Shown here: positions 31,162 through 39,320 of the stretch, one piece after another
Layout of the letters: the number at the start of each line of letters is the position of its first letter
How positions within the stretch are numbered: position 1 is the stretch's first letter
NCBI RefSeq assembly: GCF_900089605.1
Contig: NZ_LT594324.1
Span: 6,138,001 to 6,202,000 of the forward strand
Length of the DNA: 64,000 nucleotides
From: Micromonospora narathiwatensis
GTDB taxonomy: Bacteria > Actinomycetota > Actinomycetes > Mycobacteriales > Micromonosporaceae
Direction: 5' to 3'
Position numbers and translations under genes: made by a program
Notes under the pieces: model-generated
Databases searched by the model: none
What the model was told of the DNA's origin: nothing
What the model saw: only the letters and a program-made list of their open reading frames with translations

Positions 31162-31815
31162 TCAGCGCACCCTGGCCAGGGAGACCCCGTCGGCGATGGG
31201 GAGCATGACCACGTCGACGCGGACGTCGGAGAGGATCTCGTCGTTGAACGCGGCGATGGCCCGATCGTCGGCGTTCTGCGGGGCGAGCACCCGGCCGCCA
31301 CGCAGCGTGTTGTCCACCGCGATGACCGCGCCCGGCCGCATCCGGGGCACCAGCTCGTCCCAGTAGACCGGGTACCCGACCTTGTCGGCGTCGATGAACG
31401 CGAGGTCCAGGTACCGCTCGCGGGGCAACTCCCGCAGCCGGTCGGCGGCCGGACCGATCCGCAGGTCGATCCGGTCCTGCACGCCGGCGCGGGTCCAGTA
31501 GCGGCGCGCGATCCCGGTGTACTCCTCGGAGATGTCGAAGCAGGTCAGCCGGCCACCGTCGGCGAGGCCCCGGGCGATCGCCAGCGAGGAGAGCCCGGTG
31601 AACGTGCCCACCTCCACCGCCTGCCGCACCCCGAGCAGCCGGGTGAGGAAGGTCAGGAACGCGGCCTGCTCCGGCGCGACCTGCATGTCAGCCTGCGCGG
31701 GAAGGGCGGCCCGGGTCTCCTCGGCCAACTCCTGGACGATCTCGTCGGGCGCGGAACCGTGCGCCACGAGATAGGCATACAGTTCCGGGGTCAGCGGCAG
31801 CGGTTTCGTGCTCAT
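31162..31815 (-). CDS. Class I SAM-dependent O-methyltransferase
   Basis: A 217-residue protein of the caffeoyl-CoA/catechol O-methyltransferase family. The SAM site is AVEVGTFTGLSSLAIARGL near residue 65, with FDISEEYTGIARRYW after strand 2. Metal and substrate residues lie in YLDLAFIDADKVGYPVYWDEL and AVIAVDNTLRGGRV. The acceptor is unknown. TAACGT (31827-31822) ends six bases before the ATG at 31815; its first three bases are the stop codon of maf. The gene therefore has its own promoter although it abuts maf by 9 bp. Confidence 0.9.
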   Translation of the reverse strand: MSTKPLPLTPELYAYLVAHGSAPDEIVQELAEETRAALPAQADMQVAPEQAAFLTFLTRLLGVRQAVEVGTFTGLSSLAIARGLADGGRLTCFDISEEYTGIARRYWTRAGVQDRIDLRIGPAADRLRELPRERYLDLAFIDADKVGYPVYWDELVPRMRPGAVIAVDNTLRGGRVLAPQNADDRAIAAFNDEILSDVRVDVVMLPIADGVSLARVR

Positions 31816-31824
31816 GATCGGACG

Positions 31825-32481
31825 TTAGCCGAGATGTTCGATCTCCTGGCCCCCGGGCGCGACCTTCGTCCACAGGTCGGTGACGCGTAGCCCCAACTCG
31901 CCGAGGAGAGTACGCAGCAGCGGCAGGCTCAGTCCCACCACCGTGCCCGGGTCGCCCTCGATGCCGGTCAGGAACGCCCCGCCCAGCCCGTCGATGGTGA
32001 ACGCCCCGGCCACCGCCAACGGCTCGCCCGTCGCCACGTACGCGGCGATCTCCTCGTCGCTGATGTCCGCGAAGTGCACCGTCGTCGAGGCGACCCCCTC
32101 CGCCCGCGACTCGTGCACCACGTCGACCAGGCAGTGCCCGGTGTGCAGCACCCCGCTACGCCCGCGCATCCGCTGCCACCGTCGCGTGGCGTCCGCCGCG
32201 TCCGCCGGCTTGCCCAGGATCTCGCCGTCGAAGGCCAGCACCGAGTCGCAGCCGAGCACCAACGTCCGCTCGTCCGGCGTCGCGCGCAGCCGGCCCAACA
32301 CAGCCTGCGCCTTCAGCCGGGCCAACTCCAGGCACAACTCCTCGGCCTGGTCGCTGACCACCTGCGACTCGTCGACGCCGCTCACCAGCACATCCGGTTC
32401 GATCCCGGCGGCCTGGAGCAGCTTGCGGCGGGCGGGACTCTGGGAGGCGAGCACAAGGCGCAGCGGTACGGAACTCAACAC
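31825..32481 (-). CDS. maf: Maf-family nucleotide pyrophosphatase
   Basis: A 218-residue Maf/YhdE protein that hydrolyses non-canonical or excess nucleoside triphosphates and is linked to septum inhibition. Motifs are LVLASQSPARRKLLQAAG at the N-terminus, VSGVDES, the catalytic LGCDSVLAFDGEILGKP, and SGVLHTGHCLV. I chose the GTG at 32481: TAGCGT (32494-32489) ends seven bases before it, and the longer frame runs into the mycosin gene. The -10 box contains the mycosin stop codon. In many actinobacteria maf directly follows accE; here the mycosin cassette lies between them. Confidence 0.92.
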   Translation of the reverse strand: MLSSVPLRLVLASQSPARRKLLQAAGIEPDVLVSGVDESQVVSDQAEELCLELARLKAQAVLGRLRATPDERTLVLGCDSVLAFDGEILGKPADAADATRRWQRMRGRSGVLHTGHCLVDVVHESRAEGVASTTVHFADISDEEIAAYVATGEPLAVAGAFTIDGLGGAFLTGIEGDPGTVVGLSLPLLRTLLGELGLRVTDLWTKVAPGGQEIEHLG

Positions 32482-32491
32482 CCCACCGACG

Positions 32492-33637
32492 CTACCGGCT
32501 GATCCGGGGCGGCGGATCGTCGGCACGGCGACGACGACGCCACACCAGATAGCCGCCACCCGCCGCCACCAGTACGCCCAGCGTCGCCAGTCCGCGCGCC
32601 GTCGCGCCGTCACCTGTGCTGTCGTCCGGTGCCGTCGCCTGCGCTGAGGTGGGCGCGGTCGCTGCCACCGACTCGAAGCCCAGTGGAGGCACGTCCGCGG
32701 TGAGCGCGGCGACCAGATCGATGACGCCGTAGCCGTACTCGTCGTCCCGGCCGGGCGGTCCCTTGTCGATAGCGGTGGCAGTCAGGCGGTGCACGACCTC
32801 CTGAGCAGGAAGGTTGGGGTACTTGGACCGGATCAGCGCGACCGCCCCGGCAACGATCGCCGTAGCTGCCGATGTTCCGGTGCCTTTGGAGTAGTTACCG
32901 CCATAGCTTGTGCTGTAGATGTCGACGGCGGGCGCGGCAACATCGATCTCGGGACCGCTCGCTGAGACTGGGGCGTGTCTTCCGAGGCGATCAGTGCCCG
33001 CGACGGCGATAACGCCGGCATGAGAAGCGGGATAACCCACATTTACGTCGTCCGGGCGATTCCCAGCTGCGGCGACGACGACAACATCCGCGCGGAGAGC
33101 CATTTCCACTGTGCGTTCGAGGCGAGCACTTCTCGGGGTAACGGCAGAGATGCAAATGACGTCGACGCCTTGTCGTACTGCATATTCGATGCTTGCTGCA
33201 AGTTTCTCGGCTTCGCCTCCATCGCTGATTCGCTTCCCGCGAACAGGCAATATTTTCGCCTCTGGAGCTATGCCCAGTGCTCCTGTCCCATCGCGTTGAC
33301 CATGAGCCGCAATAAGGCCGGCCATTGCAGTGCCGTGACCATCCTGGTCCTGTAAACCGTCGCCGCTCCCAGTCATATCGATGCCGGCAAGTAGATTGCC
33401 GGCTAGGTCGGGGTGTGGATCCACGCCGGTGTCCGGCAGGCCGACGATAACGCCGACGCCGCGGCTAATTCGGTGTGCGTTAGTCACCTTTAGAAAACTG
33501 AGGTGCCATTCATCGGTCCGCACCTGTTCGGCCCCAGGAGGGTGAGGGGCGGTCGAGGATGACGCCGCCGGTGGCAGCACTTGCGTCATGGCGATCAGAG
33601 CGGCGCTGAAGGCCGTTAGAACGTGATATTGCTTCAC
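32492..33637 (-). CDS. Mycosin, type VII secretion-associated serine protease
   Basis: A 381-residue subtilisin-family protease. It has an N-terminal signal peptide (LTAFSAALIAMTQVLPPAASS), the catalytic triad D69 (LPDTGVDPHPDL), H101 (QDGHGTAMAG) and S256 (GTGTSAATA), oxyanion N193, a Pro/Thr-rich C-terminal stretch, and one membrane anchor near residues 350-368 followed by basic residues. This is the full mycosin layout. It overlaps the preceding gene by ATGA. No EccB, C, D or E component is in the window, so it is an orphan mycosin here. Codons for roughly residues 40-280 lie in DNA much poorer in G+C than the gene's 3' end. Confidence 0.9.
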   Translation of the reverse strand: MKQYHVLTAFSAALIAMTQVLPPAASSSTAPHPPGAEQVRTDEWHLSFLKVTNAHRISRGVGVIVGLPDTGVDPHPDLAGNLLAGIDMTGSGDGLQDQDGHGTAMAGLIAAHGQRDGTGALGIAPEAKILPVRGKRISDGGEAEKLAASIEYAVRQGVDVICISAVTPRSARLERTVEMALRADVVVVAAAGNRPDDVNVGYPASHAGVIAVAGTDRLGRHAPVSASGPEIDVAAPAVDIYSTSYGGNYSKGTGTSAATAIVAGAVALIRSKYPNLPAQEVVHRLTATAIDKGPPGRDDEYGYGVIDLVAALTADVPPLGFESVAATAPTSAQATAPDDSTGDGATARGLATLGVLVAAGGGYLVWRRRRRADDPPPRISR

Positions 33638-35058
33638 CGGTCAATGCCGATGGCCGGCCCGGGATCGATGGGGCCTTGTTCGTTTGGTGGATGAACAACC
33701 GGGTTGACCCCGGTGTCTATTTTCCACGGATTGTCCGGGTCCCAGCGATGGGCCTTGTCCTCGCCTTGTCCGCACCTCCCTGATCGATCGGGTGGCACCT
33801 GAGTGTCCGGTGTCCGTGGGCCGACCCCCGGGGTGCCTCCCATTGGGGATATTCCATGCATTCCATTAAGAGGGAAGGCGCGGCCCGTACCTGGGCGCGA
33901 ACCGGCGGCACCGGTTGGTGCTGTCCCTGCACCGCCGCCACCAATTACGCCGCCCACTGGATTGACCCTGCGAGGCGGGATTGCGCCCCCTCCGGGTTGG
34001 CGGAGTCCCATGCCTGGTGTACCTCCGATTAGGCCACCTGGCGGCATCGGCCGGGATGCGGTGGTGTGAGGTAGATGAGCCTCGCCTCCGGCAGTTGAGC
34101 GGCCGATCGTGCCCGGTTGGCCGTGCGGGGAACTTAAGTTGGGGGCGCGACCTGTGGCACCGGAAATCGGCGGCAGGTTTGGTGGAGCTCCTACGCTGCC
34201 GCCGTTCGATGCCGGAGGTGGTGAGGTGCTCGGCAAGTTCGGAGCGGCCTGTGTAGGCGCGAGATCGGTGCCGACGCCGCCGAGAACTGGACCCGCTCCA
34301 GATGCCGCCCCAGGCCGGAGTGCCGCCGGCGGCGAAACCAGCTCAGTCGTCGTCGATGTGCGGCTTGCTCCTGGCGCATGGCCAGTGGGTGCCACTGGTA
34401 CCGGCACGATTGGCGGGAGCGCTGGAGTCGCGGAGTTGCCGTAGACGTCGGGGTCGAGGTGTTCTCGTCCAGGCCATGTCTTTGGGGTGGGTGGTGGTTG
34501 GCGGAGCATTGCTTGGGCTTGTTGGAGTTCGCCGCTCAGCCCCGTCATGAGGCTCCGCGCTCGGATGTTCAGTTGCTCCAGGTCCGCGTCCGTCACCGGT
34601 GGCCGTTCGGGTAGGCGGCTGCCGGCCACCGCCTTCGGGTCCGCGAGCGTCGCCTCGTACGCCCGCTTCTGCTGGAGTTTGGCGGCGTACTCGTCGTAGA
34701 TCGGCTTGAGGTCGGTACGGGTGCTGGTGATGGCGCGTGTGGCGGCGGCGAGCGCGTCGTAGTTGGCGGCGGCGGCGTCGTGGGTGCGTTGCACCTTGTC
34801 GATGAGCTGGTCCAGTTCGGCGACGTACGCCCGCGCGGCGGCGTTGCTCTCCGGCGGCCAGGCTTCGGCGAGCCCTCGGCGGTATTCCTTCAGCCGGCCC
34901 AGGTGGGCCAGGGCGAGGTCGCAGACCTTGCGCCACCCGGCGACCTGCTTCCACTGCCCGGTGGTCTCCTGATCCTGGAGGCACGCCCACATGCTGAGCA
35001 CGTTCATCAGCCGCCAGTCGGTGAGGCCCGAGGTGCGGCCGTGGCCCCGCTCGATCAT
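33634..35058 (-). CDS. Proline/glycine-rich protein of a type VII secretion-like cassette
   Basis: A 474-residue protein I do not recognise as a named family. Residues 1-185 are predicted helical, with WPPESNAAARAYVAELDQLI suggesting a WXG/PPE-like hairpin and a heptad-rich stretch to about 130. Residues 190-470 are low-complexity Pro/Gly/Ala/Thr (PPGGLIGGTPGMG and similar). There is no signal peptide. It overlaps both neighbours by ATGA, so all three proteins are made together, and mycosin pairing suggests a secreted ESX-type substrate or chaperone. The helical N-terminal region is encoded by typical high-G+C DNA; the low-complexity region lies largely in lower-G+C DNA. Confidence 0.75.
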   Translation of the reverse strand: MIERGHGRTSGLTDWRLMNVLSMWACLQDQETTGQWKQVAGWRKVCDLALAHLGRLKEYRRGLAEAWPPESNAAARAYVAELDQLIDKVQRTHDAAAANYDALAAATRAITSTRTDLKPIYDEYAAKLQQKRAYEATLADPKAVAGSRLPERPPVTDADLEQLNIRARSLMTGLSGELQQAQAMLRQPPPTPKTWPGREHLDPDVYGNSATPALPPIVPVPVAPTGHAPGASRTSTTTELVSPPAALRPGAASGAGPVLGGVGTDLAPTQAAPNLPSTSPPPASNGGSVGAPPNLPPISGATGRAPNLSSPHGQPGTIGRSTAGGEAHLPHTTASRPMPPGGLIGGTPGMGLRQPGGGAIPPRRVNPVGGVIGGGGAGTAPTGAAGSRPGTGRAFPLNGMHGISPMGGTPGVGPRTPDTQVPPDRSGRCGQGEDKAHRWDPDNPWKIDTGVNPVVHPPNEQGPIDPGPAIGIDR

Positions 35059-35507
35059 GGCAGCACCACCGGCCCGCCCGCCGCCGACGTCGGATCGGGC
35101 AGTACGGGGAGCGGCCGTGCCCCGGTCGCGCCGGTGTGGCCCAGGGCCCGTTCGACGTCGGCGACCCGGGCGGAGGAGAACGCGTCGGTGTGGACGTACT
35201 GGTCGGCGATCCGGCCGGCGGCGTCGGCGAGGTGGCCGGTCGCGGGGCCGAGGTCCCAGACCATGTGGACGGTGGCCTGCTGGGTCTCGTGGTGTGCCTG
35301 GAGGAACTGGACCAGCTCGATGAACGCGTCGGCCGGGTTGGGGATCGCCGCCTTCATGTCATCGGCGATGTACGACAGATGCGGGGCGTAGTTGCGGGTG
35401 ACCTCGTCCTGGAGTCGATCGGCGAACTCGCGCATCTGTCGGATGTCGGCCTCGATGCCGCCGTGGTCTCGCAGCCAGCCCGCCGGCCGGTCCTCCTCCG
35501 GGATCAT
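35055..35507 (-). CDS. Small helical WXG100-like protein, first gene of the mycosin cassette
   Basis: A 150-residue helical protein without signal peptide or membrane span. Helices run from IEADIRQMREFADRLQDEV to HHETQQATVHMVWDLG and RIADQYVHTDAFSSARVADV. It contains YIADD, which matches the YxxxD/E type VII export motif, but not at the extreme C-terminus where that motif usually sits. The length and lack of a central WxG argue against a classical EsxA. An ESX-associated helper or substrate is the best guess. The ATG at 35507 has GGGGAGGG, and TACGGT (35531-35526) is a possible -10 box. It is first of a three-gene overlapping operon. Confidence 0.75.
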   Translation of the reverse strand: MIPEEDRPAGWLRDHGGIEADIRQMREFADRLQDEVTRNYAPHLSYIADDMKAAIPNPADAFIELVQFLQAHHETQQATVHMVWDLGPATGHLADAAGRIADQYVHTDAFSSARVADVERALGHTGATGARPLPVLPDPTSAAGGPVVLP

Positions 35508-35621
35508 CGGCCCTCCCCGTCTGTCACCGTACCGCTTCCCAGAGTGAGGCTATCGGCTTGGCGAGGATCCCGGCAGTCCCGGTGGCCCCGCCGAGCGCAG
35601 GCTGGTCGTACCCGGAAATTG

Positions 35622-35834
35622 TCAGCGGGGGAGGCCGGAGGCGCGCCACGCGCCGGGACCGGCGACGAGCGCCGCGCCCGCCGGGCGGGCACCGCGCGTC
35701 CACTGCGACACGGCGGCCGGCGCGGCGGCGGTGGCCGGTCGGGTCCGCGTCACGATCGCGCCGACCAGGGCGGCCAGTTCCTCGGGGGTGGGCACCCCGC
35801 GGACGATCCGGAACAGCGGCTCTTCGGCAGACAT
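35622..35834 (-). CDS. Acyl-CoA carboxylase epsilon subunit (AccE-like)
   Basis: A 70-residue protein. It begins MSAEEPLFRIVRGVPTPEEL, continues with ALVGAIV, then an Ala/Thr-rich stretch, and ends WRASGLPR. The RIVRGxPTPEELAAL start and WxxSGLPR end are typical of the small epsilon chains that activate actinobacterial propionyl-CoA carboxylase. TACCCT (35846-35841) ends six bases before the ATG at 35834, so it is probably leaderless and independently transcribed. In mycobacteria accE5 directly follows accD5; here accD lies 6 kb away with plus-strand genes between. Confidence 0.9.
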   Translation of the reverse strand: MSAEEPLFRIVRGVPTPEELAALVGAIVTRTRPATAAAPAAVSQWTRGARPAGAALVAGPGAWRASGLPR

Positions 35835-35925
35835 GAGTTCAGGGTACGCGTCGAGAACTTGACCTTCCTCGCACAGTGGCGTGCCGGCGATGTGCCCGTT
35901 GGAGCTGCCGGGTACGGTTTCAGCG

Positions 35926-37959
35926 ATGTCGAACGCGCTTCCCCAACTCGTCGCTGACCGGTACCGGCTCATCTCGCCGCTCGGCCAGGGTGGCATGGGC
36001 AGGGTGTGGAAGGCGCGCGACGAGGTGCTGCACCGGGACGTGGCCATCAAGGAGTTGGTCCCGCCGCCCAGCCTCACCCCTGAGGAGCGCCGCGAGATGC
36101 GGGAACGCTCGTTGCGGGAAGCGCGGGCGATCGCCCGGCTGAACAACATCAACGTGGTCCGCATCTTCGACGTGCTGCGTACGGACGGCGATCCGTGGAT
36201 CGTCATGGAGTACGTGCCGTCCAAGTCGTTGCAGGACATCCTCGCCGAGGACGGGCCGGTGCCGTCGGCCAAGGCGGTCCAGATCGGTCTCGGGGTGCTG
36301 GGCGCGTTGAAGGCCGCCCACAAGGCCGGCATCATGCACCGCGACGTGAAGCCGGGCAACGTGCTGATCGGCAACGACGATCGGGTGGTGCTCACCGACT
36401 TCGGTCTGGCCACCATTCCCGGCGACCCGAACGTCACCCGCACCGGCATGGTGCTCGGCTCGCCCGCGTACATCGCGCCGGAGCGGGCCCGGGACGGCAC
36501 GGCGGGGCCCGAGGCCGACCTCTGGTCGCTGGGCGCGACGCTCTACGCCGCCGTGGAAGGCAAGTCGCCGTACGCCCGGCCGTCGGCGATCGCCACCCTG
36601 GCCGCGCTCGCCGTCGAGCCGTTGCCGCCGCCGAAGAACGCCGGGCCGCTCAAGCCGGTCCTGCAGGGTTTGCTGCGCAAGGACCCGGCCGAGCGGATCA
36701 CGGCCGAGGTGGCCGAGCGCATGCTCCGTAAGGCCGCCGGGCGGCGTGCGCGGGGCATCTCGCTGCTGGACGGCGTACGCCGGCCGGGGCCGAACGGTCC
36801 GCGCGAGCCGCGCCCACCGCTGGTGCCGGCGCCGCGCCCGGCCGACGGCCACGTCGAGCGTTCCCCGGCCACCCCGGCTCCGCGCAAGCCCGACCAGAGT
36901 CCGGCCGTCGCGGCGGACGACGCGACCGCCAAGGTTCCCGACGGCCTGGACGCGGCCCCCACCGCGAAGGTGGCCCCGCCGCCGGCCGAGCCGACCACGA
37001 AGCTTGCCCCGCCGGCCGCCGAGCCGCCGACCGCGAAGCTCGATGCCGCACCGGTGCTCGACGCCCCAGAGCCCGGCGACGTCGAGGCGCTGGTGGACGG
37101 ACCGGACCCGGCCCTCGACGAGACGCGGATCGACAGCACTCCGGCCGTCGTGGCCCCGGCGCAGCCGCCGTCTCCGCCGAGAAGCCCCACCTCCGTGCTG
37201 GCGGAGCCGGTGAGTCCGGCGCCGTCGACCGGCCGGGCCGAGGTCATCGAGGGTACGAAGCCGGAGCGCAACCGGCGCAATCTGCTGATTGTCGCGCTCG
37301 CCGCGGTGCTGGTGCTCGGCCTCGCGGTGGCCGTACCGCTGCTCATCAGCGGCGACGACAAGGGCGACGGCGGGCAGCCGAGCGGGGCGGGTGCCACCTC
37401 GGCTGCCTCCGCGCCGCCGCCCCCGACCACCGCCGCACCGACGTCGGCCGCCCCGACCAGCACCGCACCCAGCCCCACGCCGTCGGCGACCCCCTCCGCC
37501 TCCGCTGACGCGTTGCCCACCGGCTGGCACTACTACACCGGGCGCAACGGCTTCCAGGTGCCGATCCCGGACGGGTGGCGGGCCAGCACCGAGCGCTCCG
37601 ATCAGGTCACCCTCTACGACCCCAACAGTCCGCGACGGCTCTTCATGCAGTGGACCAACACGCCTGGGACCGATGCGTACGCCGACTGGAAGAGCAAGGA
37701 AAAAGATCGCAAGAGGTTCGTCAAGGACTACAAGTACCTGGACATCAGGCCCTGTGACCCCTACTACCGCACCTGTGCGGACTGGGACTGGCTGGAGACG
37801 CGGGACGGCGTCCGGATCCACACCCGCAACCGGGGCGTGGTCACCGCCAGCAACCGGGGCTACGCGCTGCGCTGGGAGGTGCCGGTGACCGACTGGGACG
37901 CCAACCTCGCCAACTTCGACATCATCACCAAGGGCTTCAAGCCGGACCGGAGGAACTGA
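35926..37959 (+). CDS. Transmembrane serine/threonine protein kinase (PknB type)
   Basis: A 677-residue receptor-like kinase. The glycine loop GQGGMG is at residues 20-25, the ATP lysine K42 in VAIKEL, HRDVKPGNVLI near 140 and TDFGLAT after it. A long Pro/Ala linker has several TAKV/TTKL-type repeats with Thr. One membrane span (LLIVALAAVLVLGLAVAVPL) lies near residue 451, followed by an extracytoplasmic Ser/Pro/Thr stalk and a domain beginning GWHYYTGRNGFQVPIPDGWR with two cysteines near 600. The overall plan and the outer domain resemble the kinase at 746-2884. I chose the ATG at 35926: TACGGT (35913-35918) ends seven bases before it. Confidence 0.93.
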   Translation: MSNALPQLVADRYRLISPLGQGGMGRVWKARDEVLHRDVAIKELVPPPSLTPEERREMRERSLREARAIARLNNINVVRIFDVLRTDGDPWIVMEYVPSKSLQDILAEDGPVPSAKAVQIGLGVLGALKAAHKAGIMHRDVKPGNVLIGNDDRVVLTDFGLATIPGDPNVTRTGMVLGSPAYIAPERARDGTAGPEADLWSLGATLYAAVEGKSPYARPSAIATLAALAVEPLPPPKNAGPLKPVLQGLLRKDPAERITAEVAERMLRKAAGRRARGISLLDGVRRPGPNGPREPRPPLVPAPRPADGHVERSPATPAPRKPDQSPAVAADDATAKVPDGLDAAPTAKVAPPPAEPTTKLAPPAAEPPTAKLDAAPVLDAPEPGDVEALVDGPDPALDETRIDSTPAVVAPAQPPSPPRSPTSVLAEPVSPAPSTGRAEVIEGTKPERNRRNLLIVALAAVLVLGLAVAVPLLISGDDKGDGGQPSGAGATSAASAPPPPTTAAPTSAAPTSTAPSPTPSATPSASADALPTGWHYYTGRNGFQVPIPDGWRASTERSDQVTLYDPNSPRRLFMQWTNTPGTDAYADWKSKEKDRKRFVKDYKYLDIRPCDPYYRTCADWDWLETRDGVRIHTRNRGVVTASNRGYALRWEVPVTDWDANLANFDIITKGFKPDRRN

Positions 37960-38048
37960 GACCAGGCTCTCCGGCCGCCGCGAACGTGATTCGCATGGCC
38001 TTCCGTCGTACGGGGTATGGAAGTTGCGACGACGGAAGGAGGTACGAC

Positions 38049-38279
38049 ATGGGTCACCGACTCAAGGACACCGGGGCCCGGCTGGCACTGTGGATGCTGG
38101 TCGCGCTCGGGAACATCGTCCTGCTGCTGACCGGGGCCGGCCTCTCCGCGCCGGCCGCGGCGTTCACTGTCGCGGCCCTCGTCGTCGCGGGGACGGCGGC
38201 CTGGCGACTGGCCCGGCGGCCCACCCTGACCGGACGGAGCGCCCTGCCCGTACCGGTCGGCGCGCGACGCAGGGCCTGA
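38049..38279 (+). CDS. Small two-span membrane protein of unknown function
   Basis: A 76-residue protein with two hydrophobic segments (LALWMLVALGNIVLLLTGAG and AAAFTVAALVVAGTAAW) and a basic C-terminus, so both ends are probably cytoplasmic. The ATG at 38049 follows AAGGAGGT at good spacing; the longer frame from 37986 is unlikely. No family is recognised. It stands alone between the kinase and the metallopeptidase-like gene and is followed by a hairpin. Confidence 0.72.
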   Translation: MGHRLKDTGARLALWMLVALGNIVLLLTGAGLSAPAAAFTVAALVVAGTAAWRLARRPTLTGRSALPVPVGARRRA

Positions 38280-38300
38280 CCGGGCGACGGACACGACGGT

Positions 38301-38343
38301 GGCGGCAGCCGGACCAGCATTCCCAGCCGGTCCCGCTGCCGCC
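38301..38343 (+). terminator. 15-bp hairpin after the small membrane protein gene
   Basis: Arms 38301-38315 and 38329-38343 (GGCGGCAGC..., GCTGCCGCC) pair with a single mismatch around a 13-base loop. Confidence 0.65.
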
Positions 38344-38508
38344 GACTTGTTGGCGACCATGCCGGTCAATGGAACGTGGCCGGGGCCGCTGCCCAGCGGA
38401 ACGGCTCGGTGAGCGCGAGGCTCTCGCCGGCCTTGGCCACCCGGTCCTCCAACGACACGAGGCCGCGCCTGCGAGGCGACACAGCTCGGGCCGGTAGGCT
38501 GCCCGCCC

Positions 38509-39252
38509 ATGCCCCTCATCGACGGCCTCACCACCCTCTGGGACAAGCTGCTGAGCGCGCAGCCCGCCCCGCCGCCGCTGCTGGTCCTGGTCACCGCCGT
38601 CGTCGCGCTGACCGTGGTCGTCACCCGGGTGCCCTGGCGGGTCGCCCGCAACGCGGTCACCATCGCCCACGAGGGCGGTCACGCGCTGGCGGCGTTGCTG
38701 ACCGGCCGGAAGCTGCGCGGCGTCCGGCTGCACTCGGACACCTCCGGGCTCACCCTCTCCGCCGGGCGGCCCACCGGGCCGGGGATGATCGTCACCCTGC
38801 TCGCCGGGTACGTCGCCCCGTCGCTGATCGGTCTCGCCGGGGGGTGGCTGCTCGCCGGCAACCGGATCACCCTGCTGCTCTGGATCGCGGTGGCGCTGCT
38901 GCTGGCCATGCTGGTGTTGATCCGCAACGTGTTCGGCGTGCTGTCGGTGCTGGTCACCGGCGGTGTGGTGCTCGCCGTCTCCTGGTACGCGTCCCCCGAC
39001 GTGCAGGCGGCCTTCGCCTGGACGTCGGTCTGGTTCCTGCTCTTCGGCGGCGTACGCCCGGTGGTCGAGCTGCAAAGGGTACGCAGCCGGGGCCGGATGC
39101 CCGAGTCCGACGCGGACCAGCTCGCCCGGCTCACCCCGTTCCCGGCGCTGTTCTGGGTGACGGTCTTCGCCCTGATCAACCTGGCCGTTCTGGTCGGCGG
39201 TGCGCTGCTGCTCGCCGGCCCGATCCTCACCGACGCGGGCCTCGCCCTCTGA
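38509..39252 (+). CDS. M50-type (site-2-protease-like) membrane metallopeptidase
   Basis: A 247-residue membrane protein with about six spans. The zinc motif HEGGH lies in TIAHEGGHALAALLTGRKL near residue 50, at the start of a hydrophobic region, as in M50B family members. A possible third ligand or NxxPxxxLDG motif is not evident, which is common in this short branch. It may cut within the membrane, but substrate and activity are unproven. TAGGCT (38495-38500) ends eight bases before the ATG. The neighbours do not reveal a pathway. Confidence 0.8.
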   Translation: MPLIDGLTTLWDKLLSAQPAPPPLLVLVTAVVALTVVVTRVPWRVARNAVTIAHEGGHALAALLTGRKLRGVRLHSDTSGLTLSAGRPTGPGMIVTLLAGYVAPSLIGLAGGWLLAGNRITLLLWIAVALLLAMLVLIRNVFGVLSVLVTGGVVLAVSWYASPDVQAAFAWTSVWFLLFGGVRPVVELQRVRSRGRMPESDADQLARLTPFPALFWVTVFALINLAVLVGGALLLAGPILTDAGLAL

Positions 39253-39320
39253 CGCCGGGTCACCGAGGATTTCGCCGCCCGTAACCGCGAACTGACCGGG
39301 CTGGGGGCAGAATCGGACGA

